The notes beneath the pieces were generated by a model. The model saw only the letters and a program-made list of their open reading frames with translations, did not search any database and was not told the origin of the DNA. From positions 1 to 64,000 of the forward strand of contig JBGSNZ010000025.1 of NCBI GenBank assembly GCA_041739345.1: a stretch of 64,000 nucleotides of DNA. Reading direction: 5' to 3'. Source of the DNA: DIGJ01 sp041739345. GTDB lineage: Bacteria; Bacillota; Clostridia; Lachnospirales; Lachnospiraceae. The position numbers and the translations under genes were made by a program. Below are positions 26,470 to 34,394 of this stretch, in pieces. The number at the start of each line of letters is the position of its first letter. The stretch's first letter is position 1.

Positions 26470-26886
26470 ATGTCAAATATACAATTTAAACGAGGAGTGA
26501 AAGCAAATTTGCCTACACTTAGTGTAGGTGAACCTGCTTTTACAACTGACACAAAAGAATTTTTTATTGGGGACGGTACTACAAATATCAAAATAAACGC
26601 AGCACAAAATAATTCGAGCGTAACTACCTATACTACAACCATAACTACAACATGGACAGGTACGACTGCACCCTATACACAGAGTATTTCAATACCTGGA
26701 ATATCAGCAAGTGACACCCCTATCGTTGACGCTGTGCTATCTTCTACGCTTGCAACCGCTCAGGCAGAAGAATCCGCTTGGAATTGCGTCAGTAAAATTG
26801 TTACAGACGCAAATAAAATCGTTGTAACATGTAATAAGAAGAAACCGACAACTGCAATACCAATTCAATTAAAGGTGGTGAGATAA
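26470..26886 (+). CDS. Fibre protein, adapter version B
   Basis: A 138-residue protein. The first 40 residues (FKRGVKANLPTLSVGEPAFT...) are nearly identical to the adapter at 22,450. From about residue 45 the sequence is unrelated: a Thr-rich stretch, then a compact beta domain ending IPIQLKVVR. ATG 26470 follows AGGAGGG. It is followed without a gap by the 272-residue fibre protein. Domain replacement behind a conserved adapter is the normal way phage fibres change target. Confidence 0.65.
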   Translation: MSNIQFKRGVKANLPTLSVGEPAFTTDTKEFFIGDGTTNIKINAAQNNSSVTTYTTTITTTWTGTTAPYTQSISIPGISASDTPIVDAVLSSTLATAQAEESAWNCVSKIVTDANKIVVTCNKKKPTTAIPIQLKVVR

Positions 26887-27705
26887 ATGGGCGAATGTTT
26901 ATTAGTAAGAAGAGGTGGTGGTACTTTCCTTAGCGGTTCTGATGCAACACCCGATAAAGTATTAAGTGGAGTAACTTTCTTCTCTGAAACTTCTGATGAT
27001 ATTCAAGTGGGAAAGCTTCCAAACTTATCTGGGAAATTGATGAATACTAGCAAAGTGGTTGTAGATACAGTACATGGTACACAATTATTTTTAGAACAAG
27101 GTGCAGTTGACACAAATAGTAATATAGCTCTAAATAATCTTATACCGATATACGTTGCGAATGGTGTTGTAATATCAAATGTAGGAAGTGATTCAACACA
27201 TCCACAAGAAGTGCTAACAGGTACTTTTACCTCTGATGCAACCGCAACATCAGCTGATATTGCAAGCGGAAAAACTGCTTATGTAAAAGGTGTTAAAGTC
27301 ACAGGTAGTGGAAATCTTGAATGTCCAACAATTACCCATTATGTTAGTGGTAATACTAATCCATTAGTTGCATATGCAGGCGATACTAATAATTGGCACT
27401 TATTTGGGTGTAATTATGAAGATTATTCGGATAATGAAAATAATTGTTTAATTATTTGGGGAACATTATTTGGCGATCATAATACTACTATAAGTCCATT
27501 TATTCTTAAAAAATCAGAAACTAGAACATTTAGTGTATCATTTCAAGCTGGTACCCCCGAAGTAGATTTTATAAATGTTAATGGGCAGCTTTGGTTTCAA
27601 ACAAGAAGTATTCTATCTACTACTCTTGGTATTTTGTTCGATTTATATATTGGAACTTTTAAATATGTAATTGAAGAGAGTAGTGGAGATTTTGAGGAAA
27701 TTTAA
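26887..27705 (+). CDS. Putative receptor-binding tip, version B
   Basis: A 272-residue protein starting directly after the preceding stop. The N-terminal half has fibre-type units such as KVLSGVTFFSETSDDIQVGK and ATSADIASGKTAYVKGVKVTG, common in Firmicutes tail fibres. The C-terminal 130 residues are unique and beta-rich, probably the binding domain. It is not related to the version A tip at 22,965. Translation starts near GGTGGTGAG. Confidence 0.6.
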   Translation: MGECLLVRRGGGTFLSGSDATPDKVLSGVTFFSETSDDIQVGKLPNLSGKLMNTSKVVVDTVHGTQLFLEQGAVDTNSNIALNNLIPIYVANGVVISNVGSDSTHPQEVLTGTFTSDATATSADIASGKTAYVKGVKVTGSGNLECPTITHYVSGNTNPLVAYAGDTNNWHLFGCNYEDYSDNENNCLIIWGTLFGDHNTTISPFILKKSETRTFSVSFQAGTPEVDFINVNGQLWFQTRSILSTTLGILFDLYIGTFKYVIEESSGDFEEI

Positions 27706-27875
27706 GCGTAATATATAATTTTAAAATTTGATCTATAAATACTATAAGGTATCTATACTAATTCATTCAACTGAACCAAGAAAAGTAAATGATATAGAAT
27801 ATCTAATAAAAGGCCAGATTATAAGTCGCAGTACGTTGATAATACGGTAGTTTACAAAACTGTACAGCATATCCT

Positions 27876-27904
27876 AAGAGCCTCTAGAACATCTTCAGGC
27901 TCTT
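27876..27904 (+). terminator. Terminator-like hairpin
   Basis: AAGAGCCT (27876-27883) pairs with AGGCTCTT (27897-27904), followed by a weak T stretch (TATCAT). It lies in the 226-bp gap before the frameshifted membrane-protein gene, which otherwise shows no frame. Confidence 0.55.
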
Positions 27905-27931
27905 TATCATAAATGAAAGGGCATAAATTAA

Positions 27932-28407
27932 ATGACTGAATTAGGCATAATGGTTTCAGAGTTGACACTAGGTCAACTTCTAGGAACCTTTTTTATTGTA
28001 CTTGCTGTAATTTTTGTAGGTAAAAAAATCTGGGATAAGTGTCACAATTTATATATGTGTGCATTTAATAAAACATCCAAAACAATGAAACTACTAAGAT
28101 GTTACAAAAGCATGATGAAGATATCTTGGCTATCAAGCAAGACTTTAAAAAAAATAATGATGCTATGGTCGTTATTCTAAGGACTAACATAATTAACGAA
28201 TGTAAGAAATTAGAAGGAACAACTTTCATTAGTGCATTAGACTATGAAAACTTAGATGGTATGTTTAAAAATTACGAAAATCTTGGCGGCAATCATCTTA
28301 TAACAAGACTACATAAATGGTTTGAAAAACTAAATGTGGTTATTGATGAATCAGAAGAAAGTCCTGAGGAATGCAATTTATCCGAAAAACAAAATAAAAA
28401 TAGCTAA
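27932..28407 (+). pseudogene. Frameshifted holin-like membrane protein
   Basis: Frame 1 (27932-28180) gives a membrane segment, LTLGQLLGTFFIVLAVIFVG. Frame 2 (28099-28407) gives the charged part KHDEDILAIKQDFKKNNDAM and a C-terminal helical tail. Together they make one protein of about 155 residues like other single-span phage lysis accessories, so a frameshift lies between about 28,080 and 28,110. It occupies the place of the 24,525 gene in module 1 but is not clearly related to it in sequence. Confidence 0.6.
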
Positions 28408-28516
28408 TCACAAAACAAAAATGGAAAATGAGTAAAAGAATTTATGATTTTTTTACTCAGCAAGTTTGTGTCTGCGCTGCGACCAAAACTTGAAATGCGT
28501 AAAATGCAGTACAGAA

Positions 28517-28714
28517 ATGAGGAAACTTATGGATTGGTCACAAATTCTATTAACAGCCTTAGTAATCGTGGTTGGTTTTTGGGCTACTTATTTTAAATCG
28601 GAAGGAAGTATTTTAAATAATGTTTCTGATTTTATTGCAAAAGCGGAAGAAGAATACGCGAATACAGAAAAAGCTGGCAATTTTATGGAAAATTGCAATT
28701 ATCAAAATATTTAA
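28517..28714 (+). pseudogene. Truncated LL-H holin, copy 2
   Basis: Residues MRKLMDWSQILLTALVIVVG through EEYANTEKAGNF match the intact holin at 25,045. After that about 125 bp are missing, joining the middle to the 3' end (AATTGCAATTATCAAAA...) in another frame, which gives a short false tail. The membrane span is kept, so some activity is possible, but I treat it as broken. Confidence 0.7.
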
Positions 28715-28729
28715 ATTTATAATCAATTT

Positions 28730-28759
28730 GAGGGTGTTCTTTATGTTCACCCTCTTTTT
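28730..28759 (+). terminator. Intrinsic terminator before amidase 2
   Basis: GAGGGTG (28730-28736) pairs with CACCCTC (28748-28754), then TTTTT. It is the counterpart of the hairpin at 25,376. Confidence 0.75.
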
Positions 28760-28780
28760 CATTAAAAGGGAGATGATAGA

Positions 28781-29539
28781 ATGGCATATACGCTTTACAC
28801 CGAATTAGCACATGCTTCGAACCATGGTGCTGCAAGAAACACATCTGCCATTAAATATATAGTATTACATTATACTGCAAACAAAAATGATACAGCAAAA
28901 GCAAATGCAAATTATTTCAAAACTGCTAATAGGAAAGCTTCCGCACATTATTTTGTGGATTCTACATCTATATATCAAAGTGTTAAAGACAATGTCATTG
29001 CATGGGCGGTAGGTGGTTCCAGATATTCTGATTGCTCGAAAACAGGCGGCGGTTCCTTATATGGTAAAGTAACAAATTCAAATAGTATATCAATTGAACT
29101 GTGTTCCACGAATGGCGAGTTTGCACATGATACCCTTACCAATGCTGTATTATTAGTTCGAAAACTGATGAAGAAATACAATATTGAAATTACCAATGTG
29201 GTAAGACACTTTGATTGTACAGGGAAGCATTGTCCATCTTACTGGATGGGATCTGAGGGAAATGAAGCTATGTTTATTGCATTCAAAGACAGAGTTATTA
29301 AAAACAATTTTCCGACTATCTCCTCGACAACGATTCCTAGAATGAATGTAAAAACGTCTGGCGATAATCTTAATTGTCATAAAACAAAGGATTTAAATTC
29401 TCAGGTAATTGGTAAGTTTAAAAATGGAAAGACCGTAAAAGTTATGGACAAAATTTCTTCCTCTATATTCAAAGTAAAAGCAACTGATACGGAAGGAAAA
29501 GAAATTACAGGTTATGTTGCTTCAAAATATCTGATATAA
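28781..29539 (+). CDS. N-acetylmuramoyl-L-alanine amidase, copy 2
   Basis: A 252-residue Amidase_2 plus SH3 endolysin, the near twin of the protein at 25,428. The zinc histidines are kept (IVLHYTANKNDT, VVRHFDCTGKHCPSYW). It starts with ATG after GGGAGATGATAG. It remains intact although the fibre, membrane-protein and holin genes around it are damaged, which hints at selection for the enzyme or recent duplication. It is the last gene of the tail element. Confidence 0.9.
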   Translation: MAYTLYTELAHASNHGAARNTSAIKYIVLHYTANKNDTAKANANYFKTANRKASAHYFVDSTSIYQSVKDNVIAWAVGGSRYSDCSKTGGGSLYGKVTNSNSISIELCSTNGEFAHDTLTNAVLLVRKLMKKYNIEITNVVRHFDCTGKHCPSYWMGSEGNEAMFIAFKDRVIKNNFPTISSTTIPRMNVKTSGDNLNCHKTKDLNSQVIGKFKNGKTVKVMDKISSSIFKVKATDTEGKEITGYVASKYLI

Positions 29540-29816
29540 TTATGTAAATACATTTTTCTTAGGACAACATAATATATGAAAATAATCCAGTTCGAGTTAT
29601 AGATGCATTTGTCAACTTTATTGATTTGGAGAAAATGGGTTTATAAGCTCTTATAACATCCATAGAACGCATGATATAATAACTTCACAATATCATCCGA
29701 TAAGTTAATTTTTGCAGCAAATAGCAATCTGCAAATGCTTCCTCATTATCACTTTAACAATAACCGCTTAACCATATACTTAAAAATGTATGGTTAAGCG
29801 GTTATTAATTTCCCTT
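29540..29816. other. Right border of the tail element, no gene seen
   Basis: This 277-bp gap lies between the last phage gene and chromosomal ABC-permease genes. It contains the bidirectional terminator at 29,759 and otherwise no frame with a ribosome site. An attachment site is expected near here, but I cannot find a matching direct repeat at the left end by eye. Confidence 0.5.
29759..29803. terminator. Bidirectional terminator at element/chromosome border
   Basis: AATAACCGCTTAACCATA pairs with TATGGTTAAGCGGTTATT around a short loop, with T-rich sequence on both sides. It would serve the amidase on the plus strand and the dppBC genes on the minus strand. Confidence 0.75.
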
Positions 29817-30727
29817 TTATATATTACTTGTACTCTGGTTTACTTCTCTTCGAATATAATTACCTATGTTTGTAATGCACAGCAGCGTCGTCACAAGAAA
29901 TACCCCTGGGATTAGGATAATCCACCAAGAATTTGTCATTAACGCTTTTTCCGAAAGGGACAACATGCTCCCCCAGGATATTACTTCAATAGGAAGACCT
30001 ATACCAAGAAAACTTAACGTAGACTCTGCGGTGATTGCTCCCCTTATATTCATGACCACCATAAACATGATAGAAGAAACGAAGTTTGGTGTCAGATGCT
30101 CTCTTAGTACATGAAAAAACTTGCACCCATACAACGCGAAGCGATTACATATTCACTTTTTCGTATCTGTCTTACTTCCGTCCGTACAACCTTTGCGATA
30201 CTCATCCAGCTAGTAATCCCGATTACAATGGAGATGACAACCACGTTTTGTTTACCAACAATGGCCTGTACAAAAATGATAACCAAAAGAGCTGGGATGC
30301 TAAGCATTATTTCTGTAAAGCGCATCATGGCATCATCGATAACCATTGGAGCCATTCCGCTAATGGCCCCATAAACAATCGCAATCGTTGTAGAAATCAA
30401 GGTGGCCACTACTCCGATAAATAGGGAAATGCGTCCACCATACCAAACCATCGAAAAAATATCACGTCCCATCGTATCCGTTCCAAATAAAAACGCTTTA
30501 TTTGGTGCTACATTACAATTTGAAAGATCCATATAGGTTGGCTCATGGTTCATAATCAGCTTGCAAAATACACACAGTAATACAATAACCGCCAGCAAAA
30601 CAAACGAAGCCACCGGCCTTCCTCTCCAAATGCTGCGTTTCTTATCCTCGAAGGTAACAGGCTTTCTATAATTTAATCCAACTAATTTAAATTCCTTTTC
30701 CGTTTTTAATTCGGTTTCCTTGGTCAA
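29817..30727 (-). pseudogene. dppC: Dipeptide-type ABC permease DppC, frameshifted
   Basis: Two overlapping frames (30,104-30,727 and 29,817-30,134) give the two parts of one DppC/OppC permease. The first has the cytoplasmic N-terminus, the first spans, FGTDTMGRDIFSMVWYGGRI and the start of the EAA loop (VRTEVRQIRKSEYVIASRCMG). The second continues CKFFHVLREHLTPN and the last spans. One missing G in the GGG run near 30,120 would explain the shift. No ATPase or binding-protein gene follows, so the operon is cut short beside the phage element. A sequencing error is the alternative. Confidence 0.8.
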
Positions 30728-31704
30728 ATTTTTGTCACCTCCGTTGTTTCTACGATTTCACTCGCCTTCATCCTAGGATCAATCTTTTCGCTGATTGCCT
30801 GCCCTATAATATTTCCGATAATAACAATAATTCCAGTAATCAGGCAAAGTACCATCAGCATATTGTAGTCATGGTATTTTGCACTTTCAAAGGATAGCGT
30901 ACCAATTCCTGGATAAGAAAAGACCATTTCTACAATATAGGTTCCTTCCACTATATGAGGAAGAGAAATCGCCATTATACTGATAAATGCAGGTAAGATA
31001 TTACGAACACAGTGCTTATACATAATATCTGTCTTAGACAGTCCCTTCGACTTTGCAAGTAACACATAGTCCTGCCTTATTTCCTCTAGAAGCTTGTTTC
31101 GTATCATATATGCATAATACCAAAGATGGCTTAGCACAACAACAATCATGGGAAGAACCAAATGCATCAAACGACTTTGTATACTACCTGATTGTCCAAG
31201 GGCATAAGCACCACTACTTGGCAATAATTTCAAATTTACGCTAAATACGAGAATTAATATCAATGAAAAATAAAATTCCGGTATGCAGCTTGTCACGGTT
31301 CCTACTTTACAAATGATGTGATCAAGAATTCCTCCTTCTCGAAAGGCACAAAAGATTCCAAGAAGTAACGCAAATAAGAAGGTGAGTAAAAACCCAATAC
31401 CGCCTAAAATCAAGGTATTGATGAGCCTTCCTTCTATCACCACTAGAACATCCTGCTTATATTTATAAGAAATTCCAAATTCTCCATGAACGGCATTATT
31501 AACCCATTGAACATACTGATTTGGTATGGCTTCATGTAAGCCAAGCCGCTCCATGGCATGCTCCTTTTCTTCTGGTGACATCCGTTCCGCACGATCACCA
31601 TAATAGGATACCAACGGATCCCCTGGTGCAAGTCTTGACAAGAAAAATACCAAAACTGATAAGAAAAGAATCGCAATAATAGAGATGCTAATCTTTTTTA
31701 TCAT
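30724..31704 (-). CDS. dppB: Dipeptide/nickel-type ABC permease DppB
   Basis: A 326-residue inner-membrane protein with six spans, starting MIKKISISIIAILF. The N-terminal motif SRLAPGDPLVSYYG and the loop EEIRQDYVLLAKSKGLSKTD (EAA loop contacting the ATPase) are typical of DppB/OppB/NikB permeases. It overlaps the dppC start by 4 nt. The ATPases and solute-binding protein are missing from the window, so substrate and activity are uncertain; with dppC broken the importer is probably dead unless the shift is an error. Confidence 0.85.
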   Translation of the reverse strand: MIKKISISIIAILFLSVLVFFLSRLAPGDPLVSYYGDRAERMSPEEKEHAMERLGLHEAIPNQYVQWVNNAVHGEFGISYKYKQDVLVVIEGRLINTLILGGIGFLLTFLFALLLGIFCAFREGGILDHIICKVGTVTSCIPEFYFSLILILVFSVNLKLLPSSGAYALGQSGSIQSRLMHLVLPMIVVVLSHLWYYAYMIRNKLLEEIRQDYVLLAKSKGLSKTDIMYKHCVRNILPAFISIMAISLPHIVEGTYIVEMVFSYPGIGTLSFESAKYHDYNMLMVLCLITGIIVIIGNIIGQAISEKIDPRMKASEIVETTEVTKI

Positions 31705-31791
31705 TATAAACGAACAAAAATGGGTTTGTGAAGCCCCCCTATGGGATGTAATTGATATTTACTTATCACTGCATAATATATTATAAAATAA

Positions 31792-31826
31792 GGGCATACC
31801 GCATTATTCTTAAATGCAATATGCCC
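31792..31826 (-). terminator. Terminator of the alpha/beta hydrolase gene
   Basis: GGGCATA (31792-31798) pairs with TATGCCC (31820-31826), with GCATT/AATGC inside. On the minus strand it is followed by TTATTTTATA. Confidence 0.7.
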
Positions 31827-31876
31827 ATCCGGGGGACTATTTATTAAAATGGCTGAAACTAAACACACATAGAGGT

Positions 31877-32644
31877 TTAATCCACTTCTAAAAATGATAA
31901 GGCCTTTTTTGCAAATTCTGTTTGATTAGACAAAATTGCAGGATGCCCTCCATGCTCAAATAGATAAAAATCACCATGTCCAATTTCTTTTATCATTCTT
32001 GAATATGTCTTTTGATAAAATTCCGCATCCACAGCTGAAAGGAATTCGTCTTCTTTACTGCCTGTTAATAAAACATCTGCCTGCAAAGTAGAAATCGGTT
32101 TATGAAAGAAGTTCTTAATCTTTTTTGCATGTTCAGCAATCGCAACTGTGTCGTTGTCAACAACACCTTCCCAATCATCCCCCTGCATCGCCTGATAAAA
32201 CATTCGTGCTCCATCGTTTTGTTTTGAAAATGCCCTGTCATTTACAATATTTGCAGTAAAGGCATCGATTGCAATCGTACCCTCAAAGCTATCTGCAATC
32301 ACTTTTCTGACAAGATCTGGTCTTTCTAAAGCAATATTAATCGCAACTAATGCTCCCCCGCTACTACCAATCAAAAACACGTCATGATATTCTTTCTGCG
32401 TCAGAAATTCAATTACCTGTTTCGCTTCTTCATACCATAAATCAACAGGAAACTCTTCTAGTCTATCAGATTTTCCATGTCCCAAAAAATCGATTAGAAC
32501 TACTTTGTATTTCTTTGCATATTGGTTGATAATATTCAAAAACATGTTTGAGGAAGCCGTATTTCCGTGCAAGAACAGTAACGGTTTACCTACTCCTATT
32601 TCCGAATAATAAAAATTTTTCGTTTGATATTTGTAATATGGCAT
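31877..32644 (-). CDS. Alpha/beta-fold hydrolase
   Basis: A 255-residue protein of the alpha/beta hydrolase fold: oxyanion-loop LLFLHGNTASS near residue 25, nucleophile elbow IGSSGG (GxSxG, near residue 94), acid residue likely in TGSKEDEF, and the histidine in FEHGGHPA near the C-terminus. No signal peptide, so cytoplasmic. Substrate unknown; small-molecule esterases and aryl esterases look like this. Monocistronic, with its own terminator; it points away from the PadR gene. Confidence 0.8.
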   Translation of the reverse strand: MPYYKYQTKNFYYSEIGVGKPLLFLHGNTASSNMFLNIINQYAKKYKVVLIDFLGHGKSDRLEEFPVDLWYEEAKQVIEFLTQKEYHDVFLIGSSGGALVAINIALERPDLVRKVIADSFEGTIAIDAFTANIVNDRAFSKQNDGARMFYQAMQGDDWEGVVDNDTVAIAEHAKKIKNFFHKPISTLQADVLLTGSKEDEFLSAVDAEFYQKTYSRMIKEIGHGDFYLFEHGGHPAILSNQTEFAKKALSFLEVD

Positions 32645-32753
32645 AATATCCCCCTAATTTTCAGCTTATTTTAATTTTAATTTATCTTATTATAAATTTC
32701 TAAATATTGGAAGTCAATGTCAATCAAAGAAACAATACTACCGTATTAAATTC

Positions 32754-32782
32754 TTGACATATATATCTTTAAGATATATTAT
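32754..32782 (+). promoter_or_regulatory. Sigma-A promoter with palindromic operator, padR
   Basis: TTGACA (32754-32759), a 17-nt spacer and TATTAT (32777-32782). The spacer contains a perfect 9-bp inverted repeat, ATATATCTT T AAGATATAT (32761-32779), reaching into the -10 box. An inverted repeat in this place is the normal mark of autoregulation; PadR proteins bind such sites as dimers. Confidence 0.75.
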
Positions 32783-32813
32783 AATAATATATTAAAGAAA
32801 AGAAGGTATCTAA

Positions 32814-33377
32814 ATGAAAGGAAACACAGGAAAATCAAAATATGTAATGCTTGGAATGCTGGCTCGTATGCCGCAGACTGGATACACGATAAAAAAATGG
32901 ATAGAGGGCGAATACAGCCATTTCTGGCAGGAGAGCTTCGGACAGATATATCCCACTCTCAAAGAGTTGGTTGCTGAAGGTCTTGCCGTCAGCTCCGACA
33001 ATACGGAAGCCGAAAATGGTCGTAAACAAATCCTATATACGATCACCGATGCTGGAAGGAAAGAGCTTTCGAATTGGCTGCGTGAGGAACCTGAGATTGA
33101 AAAGCTCCGATACGAAATACTACTCAAGGTATCCTTTGGCGAGAATACTGAACCGGAGGTGCTTCTTGGACATTTGGACGATTTTATGAGAAGAAATGAA
33201 AAGTTGGTCAAAGACATGAACGGCTATATTGATCTTTTCGAACAGCTAAAAGCGCAAGGTACAGACTGCACCTACAGCCAACTGACTGCACTCTGCGGTG
33301 TTTACATCTATTCCGCGATGAGAGATTGGGCTGTCAAAGCAAAAGAAATAATTTCAAAAGAAGGAGCTGATATATAA
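32814..33377 (+). CDS. PadR-family transcriptional regulator
   Basis: A 187-residue protein. The N-terminal 85 residues are a PadR winged helix (YVMLGMLARMPQTGYTIKKW, FGQIYPTLKELVAEGL, then the beta wing with RKQILYTITDAGRKEL). The C-terminal half is the long dimerisation helix and a Vir-like effector part. It is coupled to the ferredoxin gene by TAATG, so it probably controls that gene and itself through the palindrome in its promoter. The inducer is unknown. GC content rises here compared with the phage element. Confidence 0.9.
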   Translation: MKGNTGKSKYVMLGMLARMPQTGYTIKKWIEGEYSHFWQESFGQIYPTLKELVAEGLAVSSDNTEAENGRKQILYTITDAGRKELSNWLREEPEIEKLRYEILLKVSFGENTEPEVLLGHLDDFMRRNEKLVKDMNGYIDLFEQLKAQGTDCTYSQLTALCGVYIYSAMRDWAVKAKEIISKEGADI

Positions 33378-34090
33378 TGAGGCAAAAGATTCGCAAAGGA
33401 ATACTGGTATTTTCCGCATTAATGTTTCCGATTACATTTTTATTTTTGTCACCGATGGTTATCGTCATATCCGCTGCAAATGGCATACTGAATGGAAGTG
33501 CAATGGTTTTTGGAATGCTTTTGTTGTTCTCACTCGTTGGCAGCCGTCTTTTCTGCGGGTGGCTCTGCCCTGGCGGAGCGGTTCAGGACTTCGTTTCCAA
33601 TTCCAACAACCGCCAATGGAACAGTAAATGGAAAAACCTCTCAAAATACATAATTTGGGTGGTATGGTTTTCCTTCATCGTGCTTCTTTGGATTCGAAGC
33701 CGCCCACTCAAGGGAGATTTCTTCTATTTTATAGACTTTGATCAGCAATTTATTATCATCTACGGAATTGTGATGTCCGTCATCTACCTGTTCACACTTC
33801 TAACTGGCAGGCGCGGCATGTGCCATAGCCTTTGCTGGATGGCTCCATTCATGGTAATAGGTGAGAAACTTGCTGACCTTCTACATATTCCCAGATTCAG
33901 ACTTAAGGCTAATCCCAAGACTTGCGTTTCCTGTGGAAAGTGCAACAAGAACTGTCCTATGGGTCTTAATATCGCCGGAATGGTAAAATCCGGAAATGTC
34001 AATTCAGCCGAATGTATCAGTTGCCTCGAATGCGTCGATGGTTGCCCAAAGCAAGCGATCAGCTTCGGAATCTGTCAGAAACAGCACTAA
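33377..34090 (+). CDS. NapH-like membrane 4Fe-4S protein
   Basis: A 237-residue protein with four or so membrane segments, two short cysteine motifs at membrane edges (FCGWLCPGG and CHSLCWMAP), and a C-terminal pair of 4Fe-4S sites (CVSCGKCNKNCPMG and CISCLECVDGCPKQ). This is the NapH/CcoG-type layout of membrane electron-transfer proteins. It overlaps the PadR stop codon. A redox role tied to the PadR signal is likely; the partner enzyme is not in the window, and the gene relic at 34,103 may have been it. Confidence 0.85.
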   Translation: MRQKIRKGILVFSALMFPITFLFLSPMVIVISAANGILNGSAMVFGMLLLFSLVGSRLFCGWLCPGGAVQDFVSNSNNRQWNSKWKNLSKYIIWVVWFSFIVLLWIRSRPLKGDFFYFIDFDQQFIIIYGIVMSVIYLFTLLTGRRGMCHSLCWMAPFMVIGEKLADLLHIPRFRLKANPKTCVSCGKCNKNCPMGLNIAGMVKSGNVNSAECISCLECVDGCPKQAISFGICQKQH

Positions 34091-34102
34091 CGTATACTAT
34101 GT

Positions 34103-34189
34103 GGTGAAGTAGATTTTGTTGAACCTAAGAAAACTCCGGAAGTAAGTTTGGACAAAGCTGTCCGCTGGGCCGCAGGTCTAGCTGTCTAA
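34103..34189 (+). pseudogene. C-terminal relic of an unidentified gene
   Basis: A 28-codon open stretch ends in a stop: GEVDFVEPKKTPEVSLDKAV, then RWAAGLAV. It has no start codon or ribosome site and reads like the last helix of a globular enzyme, perhaps a flavodoxin-like protein (weak). It directly follows the ferredoxin gene and precedes a terminator, so the transcription unit once had a third gene. Confidence 0.5.
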
Positions 34190-34217
34190 TTGCTTTCATA
34201 TTATAATATGCCTTTTC

Positions 34218-34250
34218 GCCCACTGTTTTCAAAGCAGTGGGCTTATTTTA
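34218..34250 (+). terminator. Terminator of the padR unit
   Basis: GCCCACTG (34218-34225) pairs with CAGTGGGC (34235-34242), followed by TTATTTTA. Confidence 0.75.
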
Positions 34251-34254
34251 CGTT

Positions 34255-34341
34255 TTATGCCATATCACCAACCAAGTTGTGTGGTACATAGGCTTCTTCC
34301 AGATAGATCATTTCATCATCCGTCAAGATGATATCAACGCA
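34255..34341 (-). pseudogene. C-terminal relic of an aldo/keto reductase
   Basis: On the minus strand about 28 codons read VDIILTDDEMIYLEEAYVPH, then NLVGDMA and a stop. The LTxxExxxLEExYxPHxxxG end is typical of aldo/keto reductases. The rest of the gene is absent; upstream bases run into the terminator at 34,346. It is a deletion scar. Confidence 0.6.
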
Positions 34342-34345
34342 ACAA

Positions 34346-34370
34346 AAATCCCTTGAAATTCAAGGGATTT
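34346..34370 (-). terminator. Terminator of the surface operon
   Basis: AAATCCCTTGAA pairs with TTCAAGGGATTT around one base, with T-rich sequence following on the minus strand. It lies 25 nt after the sortase stop. Confidence 0.7.
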
Positions 34371-34394
34371 ATAAGAGTTGTATTTGCATGTTCC

